Shown here: positions 8,281 through 16,863 of the stretch, in pieces
Numbering within the stretch: position 1 is the stretch's first letter
Layout: the number at the start of each line of letters is the position of its first letter
NCBI RefSeq assembly: GCF_900177805.1
Contig: NZ_FXAX01000001.1
Span: 806,001 to 870,000 of the forward strand
DNA from: Fibrobacter sp. UWB13
GTDB taxonomy: Bacteria; Fibrobacterota; Fibrobacteria; Fibrobacterales; Fibrobacteraceae
DNA: 64,000 nucleotides
Direction: 5' to 3'
The notes under the pieces: generated by a model
Told to the model about the DNA's origin: nothing
Database searches by the model: none
What the model saw: the letters and a program-made list of their open reading frames with translations, nothing else
Position numbers and translations under genes: made by a program

Positions 8281-9897
8281 ATGACTCCAGTAAAAGTATT
8301 ACTCAGCATCATTTCTCTGTACCTCGTTCTCGGGCTGATGGCGCTTGCCTACCCTGAAGACGGAATCCATGTTGGCGATACGACGCTCCGCTACCCGAAG
8401 CTTTCCCAGGTTTTCGAGAAGGCCGAAACGACAACGGACTCCGCTGGAAACACCGTCAAAGTCGAACAGGTCGATCCGGAAGAAGCCATCCGCCAAATGA
8501 TGGAAGAGACCAAGGCAAAGCAATTTGCAGCATACTCGGATTCTCTCAAGTACTACGAAGACTTCTTTAGAGAAGGCCGTACTCGCTTTGACCTGCCAGA
8601 CAACGACCTCACGTGGTTTGATCGTTTCTTCGAAAACCTTCAAAAGGCACAAAAGGATTCTAGCGTTGTTCACATCATCCACTATGGCGACTCGCAGCTC
8701 GAAGAAGACCGCATTTCTTCGGCTATCCGTGAAGACTTGCAAACGGAATTTGGCGGTAATGGTCCGGGCATGCTCCCTGCCGTGATGCACATTCCGTCGC
8801 AGTCGACTTCGCAGTGGAACAATGGCAACATGCAGCGTTACATTGTCTTTGGCCCCAAGGAAGAACAGGCGACACACAACCGCTATGGTCCGTTAGCACA
8901 GGTGGGCGAACTCAATGGTTCTGCCGTCATCGGTGTCAAGAAACGCGAAAACAAAAAGGATATGTTCCCGCACGTCGGTAGCTATTCTACCATTAGGGTT
9001 CTCGCCGCCAAACGTGGCAACTTGAAGCTTCGCCTTACCTACGAACACATGGTAAACGAAGTCGTGGGACAAAATGCAGACGGAAGCCCCAAGTTCAAAA
9101 TCAAGAACAAGAAAGAAACCGCCGCAGATCCGACTTTGGACGAATACACGAAGCTTAGAGTTTATACGTGGAAACTCCCGGACACGACATCGAACATCAA
9201 GCTTTACCTGAGCGGTCGCACGGAAATTTATGCCGTTTCTGTGGACGGTGCTTATGGTGTCGCTGTGGACAACGTAGCTATGCGCGGTAGCTCGGGTACA
9301 GTATTCCACAAGATCGATAGCCAGCTCCTTGCCGAATCTTACAAGGCAATGAATGCGAAGCTCATCATCATGGAATATGGCGGAAACATGGTTCCGAGCA
9401 TGACGCCCAAGACTCTTGACTGGAGCAAAAAGCTCATTACCAGACAAATTCAGGCTGTCAAAAGGGCAAACCCGGATGCAGACATTTTGTTCATTGGTCC
9501 TGCCGACATGGCAAAACAAATTAATGGCAGATGGCAAACTTATCCGGGACTTGGCATTACCATCAAGATGCTTCGTGAAGTGGCTCTTGAAAACGGACTT
9601 GCTTACTGGGATATGCACCGCGTGATGGGTGGCGAAGGCGCCATGATCAAGTGGGTCAAGAAATCTCCGCCACTCGGTTTTACCGACCATGTCCACTTCA
9701 CTCGCAAGGGTGCAGCTTACATGGGCGATCTGTTCTGTTCTTCGCTCCACATGTATTACGATTACTTCCAGTTCCGCGAAAGGCACAAGCTGAACGATTC
9801 GAAGCTTAAGGACATCCGAAAGTTCTCGGATAAAAAACAGGCTAGTGCTGACACGCCCAAAGTAATTGATTTGAACAAAGAAAAGCTAAATCCTTAA
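8281..9897 (+). CDS. SGNH-hydrolase-like envelope protein (acetylation partner 1)
   Basis: A 538-residue protein with one N-terminal membrane segment (residues 5-24, VLLSIISLYLVLGLMALAY). The periplasmic part resembles SGNH/GDSL esterase folds: block I is HIIHYGDSQLEEDRIS, the block III position reads YGGN, and block V is DHVHFTRKG with the Asp-x-x-His pair. In bacterial polysaccharide O-acetylation such proteins act with an MBOAT membrane protein, transferring acyl groups to sugars on the periplasmic side. Here the MBOAT gene lies two genes downstream. The stretch between blocks (about residues 180-330) forms an inserted beta domain. It begins two bases after hisS and ends 19 bases before the second SGNH gene. 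The acceptor glycan is unknown. Confidence 0.75.
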   Translation: MTPVKVLLSIISLYLVLGLMALAYPEDGIHVGDTTLRYPKLSQVFEKAETTTDSAGNTVKVEQVDPEEAIRQMMEETKAKQFAAYSDSLKYYEDFFREGRTRFDLPDNDLTWFDRFFENLQKAQKDSSVVHIIHYGDSQLEEDRISSAIREDLQTEFGGNGPGMLPAVMHIPSQSTSQWNNGNMQRYIVFGPKEEQATHNRYGPLAQVGELNGSAVIGVKKRENKKDMFPHVGSYSTIRVLAAKRGNLKLRLTYEHMVNEVVGQNADGSPKFKIKNKKETAADPTLDEYTKLRVYTWKLPDTTSNIKLYLSGRTEIYAVSVDGAYGVAVDNVAMRGSSGTVFHKIDSQLLAESYKAMNAKLIIMEYGGNMVPSMTPKTLDWSKKLITRQIQAVKRANPDADILFIGPADMAKQINGRWQTYPGLGITIKMLREVALENGLAYWDMHRVMGGEGAMIKWVKKSPPLGFTDHVHFTRKGAAYMGDLFCSSLHMYYDYFQFRERHKLNDSKLKDIRKFSDKKQASADTPKVIDLNKEKLNP

Positions 9898-9916
9898 ATA
9901 CCGGAGGGGGTGTTAA

Positions 9917-11932
9917 GTGAAGAAAAAGCTTGCCGTCATTGCTGCCATACTTGGCATCGTTAGCATGGGATCCATGGTTTCTGCAAAGGACATGGAAATA
10001 ACCCCAGGCTATTATGACGTTGACTTTACGAAATACGATTTTATCGATACGTCTTTGAATACCATCCAGTTCCCGCAAGGGAGCGCTAGTTTCGAGCCGT
10101 TCTTCAAGAAGCTCGACACGCTCGTTTTCGAGAACAGGGGCAAGGTGCGCATCCTCCACATTGGCGGTTCGCACTTGCAGGCAGACGTCATCTCGGGCCG
10201 CATCCGCGAACACTTGGTAAAGGAATATCCGGGTGCATCGGCAGGCCGCGGTTTCGTATTCCCGTATTCGGCAGCTAGGACAAACACCCCTGCAAGTTAC
10301 GCTAGCTATTATAAAGGCATCTGGGACAAGAACAAGAACGTCCAGCACGAAATCACTAAACCGCTCGGACTCCTTGGCATTGCCATCAGCACTCGCGACC
10401 CGCGTGCCGAAATCACGCTCCTTTTGGACAAGTACAATACCGAACCGATTTGGGGCGAAACAAGTTTTAGAGTTTTCGGCTATAGCGACAGCAACGACGT
10501 CGAACCGGTGCTCCGCATCGATTCCATGGACGTCTTTGGAACGTTCGATGCCTCTAGCCAGAGCTACGTTTTCACGAGCCCGCGCCCGATTGACACCATC
10601 CAGATTGCGTTCCGCTGGGCAGATACGACCAAGCAGGCAGAAGTCGCCGCATTCATCACGGACTCGCTCTACAAGGATTCTGTGGCCCGCGCAGACTCGC
10701 TCGCCCGCGTCGCCGATTCTTTGCGCATGGATTCGCTCGGCATTACGCCTCCGGCAAGTTCCGCACAGCAAATGGCACAGGCAGTTGCCGCAGACTCGAT
10801 GTTCCAGGGCGACTGCGAAGACGTTCTCGATACAAACTGCCTGAACCGCGATGAAGACTTGCAAGCCGCACTAGATTCTGCCGCTGCAGATACGGTTCCG
10901 CCTCGCCCGCACTTTACGCTCACGGGCATCTTGGCAGAAAACAATGCACCAGGCATCACGTACACGAACGTCGGCATCAACGGTGCGAAGGTTTCGAACT
11001 ACTTTGAAGAGACATGCCCGCTCTTTGAAAAGGAAATGTCTTATTACAAGCCGGACCTCGTGATTTTCGCCATCGGCATTAACGATGCCAACGTTGACGT
11101 CTTTAACGACAAGGCGTTCCGCGAAGATTACGACATGCTCATCAAGCGCATCCGCAAGGTGAGTCCCAAGACGGCTTTCATTTTCGAAACAAACAACGAC
11201 TCCTACCGCAAGGTCCGCAAGAAAAAATACGTGCAGCACCCGAACGGTGAAGTCGCACGCAAGGCTTTCTTTATGCTCGCCGACAAGCACAAGGCAGGCG
11301 TCTGGGACAAGTTCTCCATCATGGGAGGCTTAGGTTCCATGGCTAAATGGGAAAAGGCGGACCTCGCCAAGAAAGACAAGGTCCACTTCAAGACCGCCGG
11401 TTACCAGTTGCTCGGCGACATGTTCTACAAAGCTTTGATGCAGGCATACTTTGACCACATAGCAAGCCTCCCTGCTGAAGCTCCGGTCGTTGCACAGGCA
11501 AAACCCGCAGCAACCCCGACTCCAGCCCCAACACCAAAGACAATTCCGGCAGCATCGAGCGTAGCCCCAAAGACGCCAACACCGTCTGCCAAAACAGCTT
11601 CGAGCACAGCCACGGCATCTGCTACAGCTCCCGCTGCAGCCCCGGCAAATGCAAAGGCAGCCGCTGCAATTCAAGCTAAGGTCGCAGCCCCCGCTCCAAC
11701 AGCAGCACCGGCAAAAAAAGAAGTAGCAGCCAAACAGCCTGCCGAAAAAACGGTTGCTCCACCGCAAATGCCAAAGCTAGCCGCCGCAGCTCATAAAGAT
11801 GTTCCAATGCCTGAAGTTGTAAAACAAACCGCACAACCCGCGCAACCCAAAATTCAAATTCCGCTGAAACCTCAAGCTCAAGCAGCGGAATCGCCGACAA
11901 CACCAACTCCCAGTGCGACGGACTCCAAATAA
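9917..11932 (+). CDS. SGNH-hydrolase-like envelope protein with Ala/Pro-rich tail (acetylation partner 2)
   Basis: A 671-residue exported protein starting at a GTG behind a strong GGAGGGGG site, with a signal peptide (MKKKLAVIAAILGIVSMGSM to SAK). Its SGNH blocks read ILHIGGSHLQAD (the nucleophile region has GGS rather than GDS), FAIGINDAN (a proper GxND) and DKVHFKTAG (Asp-x-x-His). Blocks I and III are separated by an inserted beta domain and a charged helical stretch rich in ADSLARVADSLR. The last ~165 residues are low-complexity Ala, Pro, Thr and Lys, which may span or bind the wall. It differs from the preceding paralogue in which SGNH blocks are canonical, suggesting division of labour. 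The MBOAT gene follows after 26 bases. Confidence 0.75.
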   Translation: MKKKLAVIAAILGIVSMGSMVSAKDMEITPGYYDVDFTKYDFIDTSLNTIQFPQGSASFEPFFKKLDTLVFENRGKVRILHIGGSHLQADVISGRIREHLVKEYPGASAGRGFVFPYSAARTNTPASYASYYKGIWDKNKNVQHEITKPLGLLGIAISTRDPRAEITLLLDKYNTEPIWGETSFRVFGYSDSNDVEPVLRIDSMDVFGTFDASSQSYVFTSPRPIDTIQIAFRWADTTKQAEVAAFITDSLYKDSVARADSLARVADSLRMDSLGITPPASSAQQMAQAVAADSMFQGDCEDVLDTNCLNRDEDLQAALDSAAADTVPPRPHFTLTGILAENNAPGITYTNVGINGAKVSNYFEETCPLFEKEMSYYKPDLVIFAIGINDANVDVFNDKAFREDYDMLIKRIRKVSPKTAFIFETNNDSYRKVRKKKYVQHPNGEVARKAFFMLADKHKAGVWDKFSIMGGLGSMAKWEKADLAKKDKVHFKTAGYQLLGDMFYKALMQAYFDHIASLPAEAPVVAQAKPAATPTPAPTPKTIPAASSVAPKTPTPSAKTASSTATASATAPAAAPANAKAAAAIQAKVAAPAPTAAPAKKEVAAKQPAEKTVAPPQMPKLAAAAHKDVPMPEVVKQTAQPAQPKIQIPLKPQAQAAESPTTPTPSATDSK

Positions 11933-11958
11933 TTTTCTAATTTACAAGCCCAAAAATC

Positions 11959-13809
11959 ATGCTTGACTATATCATCCCCTACCTGACCCGCACATTCGCG
12001 TTTGACCCGAACTCCCCGTTACTCTTCACCCAGTTCTATTTCTGGGGTTTCTTCGCGGTCGTTTTCGCCATCTTCTCGTTAGTCCACAGCAAGCTTTTGC
12101 TCCGCAACGCATTCCTGTTTGCGACAAGCTTGTTCTTCTACTACAAGACGAGCGGCAGCTACGTGTGCATCCTCATCTTCTGCGTGATAGCAAACTTCTT
12201 CATCGGCAAGTGGATTGAGAAAGCAGAAGAAAAGTGGAAAAAGAAACTCTTGATGATTATAGTCGTGATTATCGACTTGCTGGTGCTCTGCTATTATAAA
12301 TACTCTTACTTCTTCCTGGATGCACTTTACGACTTTACCGGCATCGAGCTCCACGTGTACAACTTCTTTGCCGCCGCAAGCAATGCAATGTTCAACACGC
12401 ACTCGCTCGTCGATACGATTATCCTCCCGGTCGGTATTTCGTTCTTCACGTTCCAGGCGATGAGCTACTGCATCGACATTTACCGCGGTAAGATCAAGGC
12501 CGTAGACAACATCCTGAACTTCGGCTTTTACCTTTCGTTCTTCCCGCAGCTCGTGGCAGGACCGATTGTGCGTGCTGACAAGTTTGTGCCACAGCTTTAC
12601 AAGCCGTATTTCCTCCCCCGTCGCGCCTTCGGCATGGCAGTGTTCTGGATTTTGAACGGTCTTGCCAAAAAGATTATCTTGAGCGACTACCTCGCCACAA
12701 ACTTTGTGGACCGCGTTTTCGATACACCGCTCCTCTTTACCGGCCTTGAAAACCTGATTGCCCTTTTCGCCTATTCTTTACAGGTTTACGCCGACTTCTC
12801 GGGTTACACGGACATTGCTATTGGCGTTGCACTTTTGATGGGCTTCCGTCTGCCGCAAAACTTCAACAGCCCGTACAAGGCCAAGAGCCCGACCGAATTC
12901 TGGCGCCGTTGGCACATCTCGCTTTCTAGCTGGTGGCGCGATTACTTGTACATCCCCCTTGGCGGTAACAGAAACGCAACCGTCGGCACGTTCTTCTGGA
13001 TGGGTTTCTTGAGCCTTGTGGCCATTCTCCTTTCTGGCAGCATGTGGGTCGGCATCGCTCTTGGCGTGTTCTTCCTCTACATTGCGATTTTCGCCTACTT
13101 CAAGCCGGAATCCCGCAAGACGATTACCACGAACATGAACGCTATGGCAACGCAGATTGTCGGCGGTTGGTGGCATGGCGCTAGCTGGAACTTCATCATC
13201 TGGGGCGGTTTGAACGGCTTTGGCCAGGTGTTCAACAAGCTCTGGGTCAAGCGCAGCGCGACTGTCCGCGCATCGATTGCTCTTGGATTCTTTGCACTGA
13301 GCGCGATTCTCTACAAGCACTACACAATTCCTATATGCGCCATTACAGCCGTGTGGTTCGGCGTGCTTTTCGTGGGCATCTACTCGACCATCATTTATCA
13401 CTTGTTCTGCCAAAAACAATTGCCGTGGCTCACGACCGCATGGAATGTGACGCTCACGTTTGTGTTCATCACGTTCACGCGTCTCTTCTTCCGCGCAGGT
13501 TCAAACCTCGACCCGGCTGAAGCAAACGAAGTCGCATGGAACACGGCAAAGAACATGGTGCACCAGATGGGTACCGCCTGGCGCTGGGACACGATTCTCC
13601 CGATTGCATGGGAACACATCAATATCATACTCGTGTTCATCGCTGGTATGCTTATCCACTGGATTCCGAAGCGCGTGAAATCCCGCTACCGCATCACGTT
13701 TGCATCGCTCCCGATTCCGGGAATGGTGGCGGCAACGGCGTTCATCATCTTCGTGATTTACCAGTTCATGAGCGCAGACAGTTGTCCGTTCATTTACTTC
13801 CAATTCTAG
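11959..13809 (+). CDS. MBOAT family O-acyltransferase (AlgI-like)
   Basis: A 616-residue polytopic membrane protein of the membrane-bound O-acyltransferase family. It is expected to carry acyl groups, usually acetyl, across the inner membrane for transfer to an extracellular polymer by the two SGNH proteins encoded just upstream. Signature segments are GISFFTFQAMSYCIDIYRG, FFPQLVAGPIVRA, FWRRWHISLSSWWRDYLYIP with LGGNR, and the catalytic WWHGASWNFIIWG. Between GGNR and the catalytic WHGASW lie about 70 residues, far more than in typical AlgI proteins, with an added hydrophobic segment (WVGIALGVFFLYIAIFAYF) and a basic loop. The start has no clear ribosome site and may depend on coupling. Confidence 0.9.
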   Translation: MLDYIIPYLTRTFAFDPNSPLLFTQFYFWGFFAVVFAIFSLVHSKLLLRNAFLFATSLFFYYKTSGSYVCILIFCVIANFFIGKWIEKAEEKWKKKLLMIIVVIIDLLVLCYYKYSYFFLDALYDFTGIELHVYNFFAAASNAMFNTHSLVDTIILPVGISFFTFQAMSYCIDIYRGKIKAVDNILNFGFYLSFFPQLVAGPIVRADKFVPQLYKPYFLPRRAFGMAVFWILNGLAKKIILSDYLATNFVDRVFDTPLLFTGLENLIALFAYSLQVYADFSGYTDIAIGVALLMGFRLPQNFNSPYKAKSPTEFWRRWHISLSSWWRDYLYIPLGGNRNATVGTFFWMGFLSLVAILLSGSMWVGIALGVFFLYIAIFAYFKPESRKTITTNMNAMATQIVGGWWHGASWNFIIWGGLNGFGQVFNKLWVKRSATVRASIALGFFALSAILYKHYTIPICAITAVWFGVLFVGIYSTIIYHLFCQKQLPWLTTAWNVTLTFVFITFTRLFFRAGSNLDPAEANEVAWNTAKNMVHQMGTAWRWDTILPIAWEHINIILVFIAGMLIHWIPKRVKSRYRITFASLPIPGMVAATAFIIFVIYQFMSADSCPFIYFQF

Positions 13810-13810
13810 T

Positions 13811-13855
13811 TATTGGTCAATGGTTATTAGTCATTAGTCAGTGGTCAATCGTTTG
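13811..13855. repeat. TGACTATTGACC-type dispersed repeat
   Basis: A run of units such as ATTGGTCAATGG and TTAGTCATTAGTCAGTGG begins right after the MBOAT stop codon. It is related to the runs at 505-560 and 29368-29458. Confidence 0.55.
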
Positions 13856-13870
13856 TAGCAATTCAATGTC

Positions 13871-13897
13871 ATCCCGCGAGATTCGCGGGATTTTTTT
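13871..13897 (+). terminator. Rho-independent terminator
   Basis: ATCCCGCGA and TCGCGGGAT form a perfect stem followed by seven T. It ends the hisS-acyltransferase unit. Confidence 0.9.
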
Positions 13898-13932
13898 AAG
13901 ACAAAATCCGACATTTTGACCATATTTATTGC

Positions 13933-13962
13933 AATTTGAGCACACGATAGGTTACTCAAATT
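13933..13962. promoter_or_regulatory. 8-bp perfect inverted repeat, possible operator
   Basis: AATTTGAG and CTCAAATT are separated by 14 bases, about 120 bases upstream of the M23 peptidase gene in AT-rich DNA. A TATATA run at 14062-14067 could be its -10 box. The regulator is unknown. Confidence 0.3.
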
Positions 13963-14081
13963 TACAATAATGTTACACAAAGTTTTCTTGTTAATATCTA
14001 GTGAAAAAATATCCCAAATGTAGTGACAAAACGCAAAAAATTGAGTATTATTGAGTCCATATATATAGACCCCCTATTTTT

Positions 14082-15131
14082 ATGAAAATTAAAACTATAC
14101 TCATTGCAGGAGTCCTGCCACTCGCACTTTTCGCAAAAGATGACGACATGGCGGGAAAAATTGTTCCTCGTCTCGTTGAATCCAGAAGTACAGAATTGAA
14201 CCAGACTATCGATGGTATCAACGACTTCGCCACAGAAGCCGAAGCCCAAACCGTCGGAAAGTTCGTCATCAACGAAAGCAACTTTACTCATAAAAAATCC
14301 AAGTCCCGCAAGGCTAAAGCCGCAGCCAAGGCTGCCCCTGTCGTCAGCGTCAAAGAAGCAGTCACGGCAAATCTCGGGACCGAAGAAGGCATCAATAGCG
14401 ATAGCCTCGACACTGAAGAAGCCGTACGCGAATATGCCGAAGCAGATGCCGATATCAAGGCAACAACAGACTCCGCTTCCACGGGCGCTCCCGAAAAACT
14501 TTTTGTCCTCGACATGACGACTTCCATCATCCCGACGGAAAGTCGCCGCATCGCAGGTCACTATGGTCCGCGCAAGCACCGCATGCATCGCGGTGTAGAC
14601 CTCGGTCTCTGCCACGGCGAAGACCGCACGATCGTCGCTGCATTTGCAGGCAAGGTCGTCAAGGTTCGCAACCAGGGCCGTCGCAAGGGTTATGGTCGCT
14701 ACGTGATTTTGGATCACGGCAATGGTCTTACCACGCTTTACGCTCACCTCGAACGCTGGAAGGTCAAGGTTGGCGATGAACTCCAGGCTGGCGATACGAT
14801 TGGCGTTGGAGGCAACTCAGGCCGCTCGTTCGGCGCCCACTTGCACTTCGAAATGCGCTACAACGGCATCTACATCAATCCTGAAACTGTTTACGATTTC
14901 GCCGAAGGCACATTCAGAGATATTTCCGTCACGCTGGATACAGACAAGCTCCAGGAAATCGAAGCCGCCTACCAGAAGGAAATCGGCAAGAGCAAGTTCT
15001 ATAAAGTTCGTCGTGGCGATTGCCTCGGAAAGATTGCCCACAAGTACGGCACATCTGTCGAACAAATCAAGCGCTTGAACAACCTCAAGTCTGAAAAGAT
15101 CCGTCCGGGACAAGTGCTCCGCTGCTCATAA
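14082..15131 (+). CDS. M23 metallopeptidase with C-terminal LysM
   Basis: A 349-residue exported protein. The N-terminus is a short signal peptide (MKIKTILIAGVLPLALFA). Residues ~20-160 are a charged, low-complexity region. The M23 (LytM/lysostaphin) domain follows, with zinc ligands in HRGVDLG (His169, Asp173) and the HLHFE motif of GAHLHFEMRY, plus YAHLERW. The last ~45 residues form one LysM peptidoglycan-binding domain (YKVRRGDCLGKIAHKYGTSV to KIRPGQVL). It likely cleaves peptide cross-links in the wall, or, as an EnvC/NlpD-like factor, assists division; both HxxxD and HxH are kept, so it is probably active. No Shine-Dalgarno sequence is visible. Confidence 0.9.
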   Translation: MKIKTILIAGVLPLALFAKDDDMAGKIVPRLVESRSTELNQTIDGINDFATEAEAQTVGKFVINESNFTHKKSKSRKAKAAAKAAPVVSVKEAVTANLGTEEGINSDSLDTEEAVREYAEADADIKATTDSASTGAPEKLFVLDMTTSIIPTESRRIAGHYGPRKHRMHRGVDLGLCHGEDRTIVAAFAGKVVKVRNQGRRKGYGRYVILDHGNGLTTLYAHLERWKVKVGDELQAGDTIGVGGNSGRSFGAHLHFEMRYNGIYINPETVYDFAEGTFRDISVTLDTDKLQEIEAAYQKEIGKSKFYKVRRGDCLGKIAHKYGTSVEQIKRLNNLKSEKIRPGQVLRCS

Positions 15132-15150
15132 GGAAGTAGGAAGTAGACAG

Positions 15151-15241
15151 AAAGACAACTGCGTAAGGCGAGTGAAGCGCTTATGCTTGCATAGGCATTT
15201 CCGAGCCTAGCAGTTGGTACTTTAGCGAAGCTAAAGTACAA
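15151..15241. repeat. Structured dispersed repeat, copy A (3' untranslated region)
   Basis: On the plus strand AACTGC (15157-15162) pairs with GCAGTT (15210-15215), AGGC (15166-15169) with GCCT (15205-15208), and TATGC with GCATA around a two-base loop (15182-15193). A second perfect hairpin follows: GTACTTTAGC-gaa-GCTAAAGTAC (15217-15239). Related sequences lie at 41432-41512 and, as an insertion, at 26379-26447. It sits between the peptidase stop codon and its terminator. The preceding AGGAAGTAGGAAGTAG run (15131-15146) is a small tandem repeat. Confidence 0.65.
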
Positions 15242-15242
15242 T

Positions 15243-15267
15243 GTCGCGCGGGATTGCGCGACTTTTC
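15243..15267 (+). terminator. Probable terminator of the M23 peptidase gene
   Basis: GTCGCGC, a short loop and GCGCGAC, followed by TTTTCT, just after repeat copy A. The rest of this gap (to 15370) holds nothing I recognise. Confidence 0.65.
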
Positions 15268-15370
15268 TATTTCATATGGCAACCAGCAAACTGCGCAGCC
15301 GAGAGGGCATCTCCTTTTTAAGCGAAATATTCTTTTCTAATGAGAAGGCTACAACAGCGCACAAGCGGGC

Positions 15371-16789
15371 TTATTCCTTCGCAATCTTGTCGTAAGCTTG
15401 AATCAATTCGCGGTCCATGTCACGACGGTGCGCCGGGGACGCAAACTTGTTAAGCACCTGGCTTTTGTAAATAGTCCAGTTGCGCGAGAACGCAATGTGC
15501 ATCACAGAAGCAATCAAAAGTCCCGGCAACAGGCTGTAGCTACCCGTCATTTCACAGACCATCACAACGCCTGCAATCGGAGCCTTTGCAGCGCCCGCAA
15601 AAAATGACGCCATCCCCACAAGGATGAACATCTCAGGCATGCGAATAACTCCCGGAAACGCAAGTTCGCATATTCCAGCAAACATAGCGCCAATAACGCC
15701 ACCAATAAATAGCGATGGTCCAAAGACACCGCCCGAACCGCCCGAACCGACCGTAAGAGCGGTCGCCACAATCTTTGCAAGCACGATACCGAGCAAGAGC
15801 AAAACGCCCCACAGCGAATGCGGCACAAGCCCCGCCATTAGGTTGTCAATAAAATCAAAGCCGCCACCCGAAACTTCCGGGTACGCAAAAATCAACAGAG
15901 AAATGAACGCGCCACCCAACGCAGGCTTGAGCCAAACGGGGATTTTCCACTTGCTAAAACGGCGTTCCGACTCATAGTAAAAGCGCACATACAAATACGA
16001 GAATGGGAAACAGAGCACGCCAAGAAGCGCACATGCCAAAAGCTCGACGCCACCCGTAAACGGGAATGCAGGCACGCCACCGATCAAAGGAGCAGTCCCC
16101 ACAAACGCGACGTAAATCGCAAACGACACCACCGAGGATACGATAGAAGTTGCAAAAGCGTTCGATTCAAAATCCTCGCGGTAAAGCATTTCGACCGATG
16201 TGAGCGCTCCCGCGAGCGGAGCCTTGAAAATAGCACCAAGCCCAGCCGCCGTGCCCGCCAGCAAGAACTGTCCACGCATCATGCGCGGCATCTTAAAAAA
16301 CTTGCAAATCGTGGATGCAATGCCAGAGCCAATCTGCGAAATCGGTCCCTCGTACCCCGCCGAGCCGCCCGTCGCAAGCGTGATAATACTAGCAAAGAAC
16401 TTGACCGGAGCCACGCGCGCACGAACATTCCCACCTTGATGATGGAAAGAATAAATCATCTTGTCGGTGCCCTGCCCCGCCGTCTCTGGCGCATGCGCCA
16501 CCTTGTGGATGAAAAGCCCGACAACAAGTCCGCCAATCGCAGGCACCACCGCAAAAGCGTACCACGGCAAAATTCCAAGCGTCCACGGCATGCGAACCCA
16601 ATCCACAGCGTGGTCAAGCCCCCAATGGAACGCGACAGCGACAAGCCCCGTCACAAAACCGATTACCGCGGCAAGCCCAAGCTTCGGCAAGTAACCGTTC
16701 ACCACAAGAAGTTTCGCAATTGTACGATGAATCCGCTTCACGCAGCGCAAGATAGAAATTTTAAAAGTGCGCGACAAGGTTTCGCGCAC
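15371..16789 (-). CDS. ClC family chloride channel or transporter
   Basis: A 472-residue polytopic membrane protein of the ClC family, moving chloride or similar anions across the inner membrane. The gating glutamate is in GSAGYEGPISQIGSG (GxEGP) and the filter region reads GSGGSGGVFGPSLFIGG. The first selectivity motif (GSGIP in E. coli ClcA) is replaced by a GQGTDKMI segment. After APLAG the sequence reads ALTSVEML, so the position of the proton glutamate E203 of ClcA is Met. By family knowledge this favours a channel or an unusual exchanger. There are about ten hydrophobic segments and no cytoplasmic CBS domain. The start is uncertain: GTG at 16789, or an in-frame GTG 17 codons later. Confidence 0.9.
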   Translation of the reverse strand: MRETLSRTFKISILRCVKRIHRTIAKLLVVNGYLPKLGLAAVIGFVTGLVAVAFHWGLDHAVDWVRMPWTLGILPWYAFAVVPAIGGLVVGLFIHKVAHAPETAGQGTDKMIYSFHHQGGNVRARVAPVKFFASIITLATGGSAGYEGPISQIGSGIASTICKFFKMPRMMRGQFLLAGTAAGLGAIFKAPLAGALTSVEMLYREDFESNAFATSIVSSVVSFAIYVAFVGTAPLIGGVPAFPFTGGVELLACALLGVLCFPFSYLYVRFYYESERRFSKWKIPVWLKPALGGAFISLLIFAYPEVSGGGFDFIDNLMAGLVPHSLWGVLLLLGIVLAKIVATALTVGSGGSGGVFGPSLFIGGVIGAMFAGICELAFPGVIRMPEMFILVGMASFFAGAAKAPIAGVVMVCEMTGSYSLLPGLLIASVMHIAFSRNWTIYKSQVLNKFASPAHRRDMDRELIQAYDKIAKE

Positions 16790-16811
16790 ATGTCAAAAAC
16801 AACGAAAAATC

Positions 16812-16853
16812 AAGAGATCCTTCGACTCCACGATGTTTCGCTCAGGATGACAA
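16812..16853. repeat. Dispersed repeat of the 'GATCCTTCGACTCC' type
   Basis: AGATCCTTCGACTCCACGAT followed by GTTTCGCTCAGGATGACA. It lies between the PDZ-thioredoxin gene and the ClC gene. The arms ATCCT and AGGAT make a hairpin ending in ATGACA, as in the other REP-like repeats here. Confidence 0.5.
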
Positions 16854-16863
16854 AGCCCCGCAG

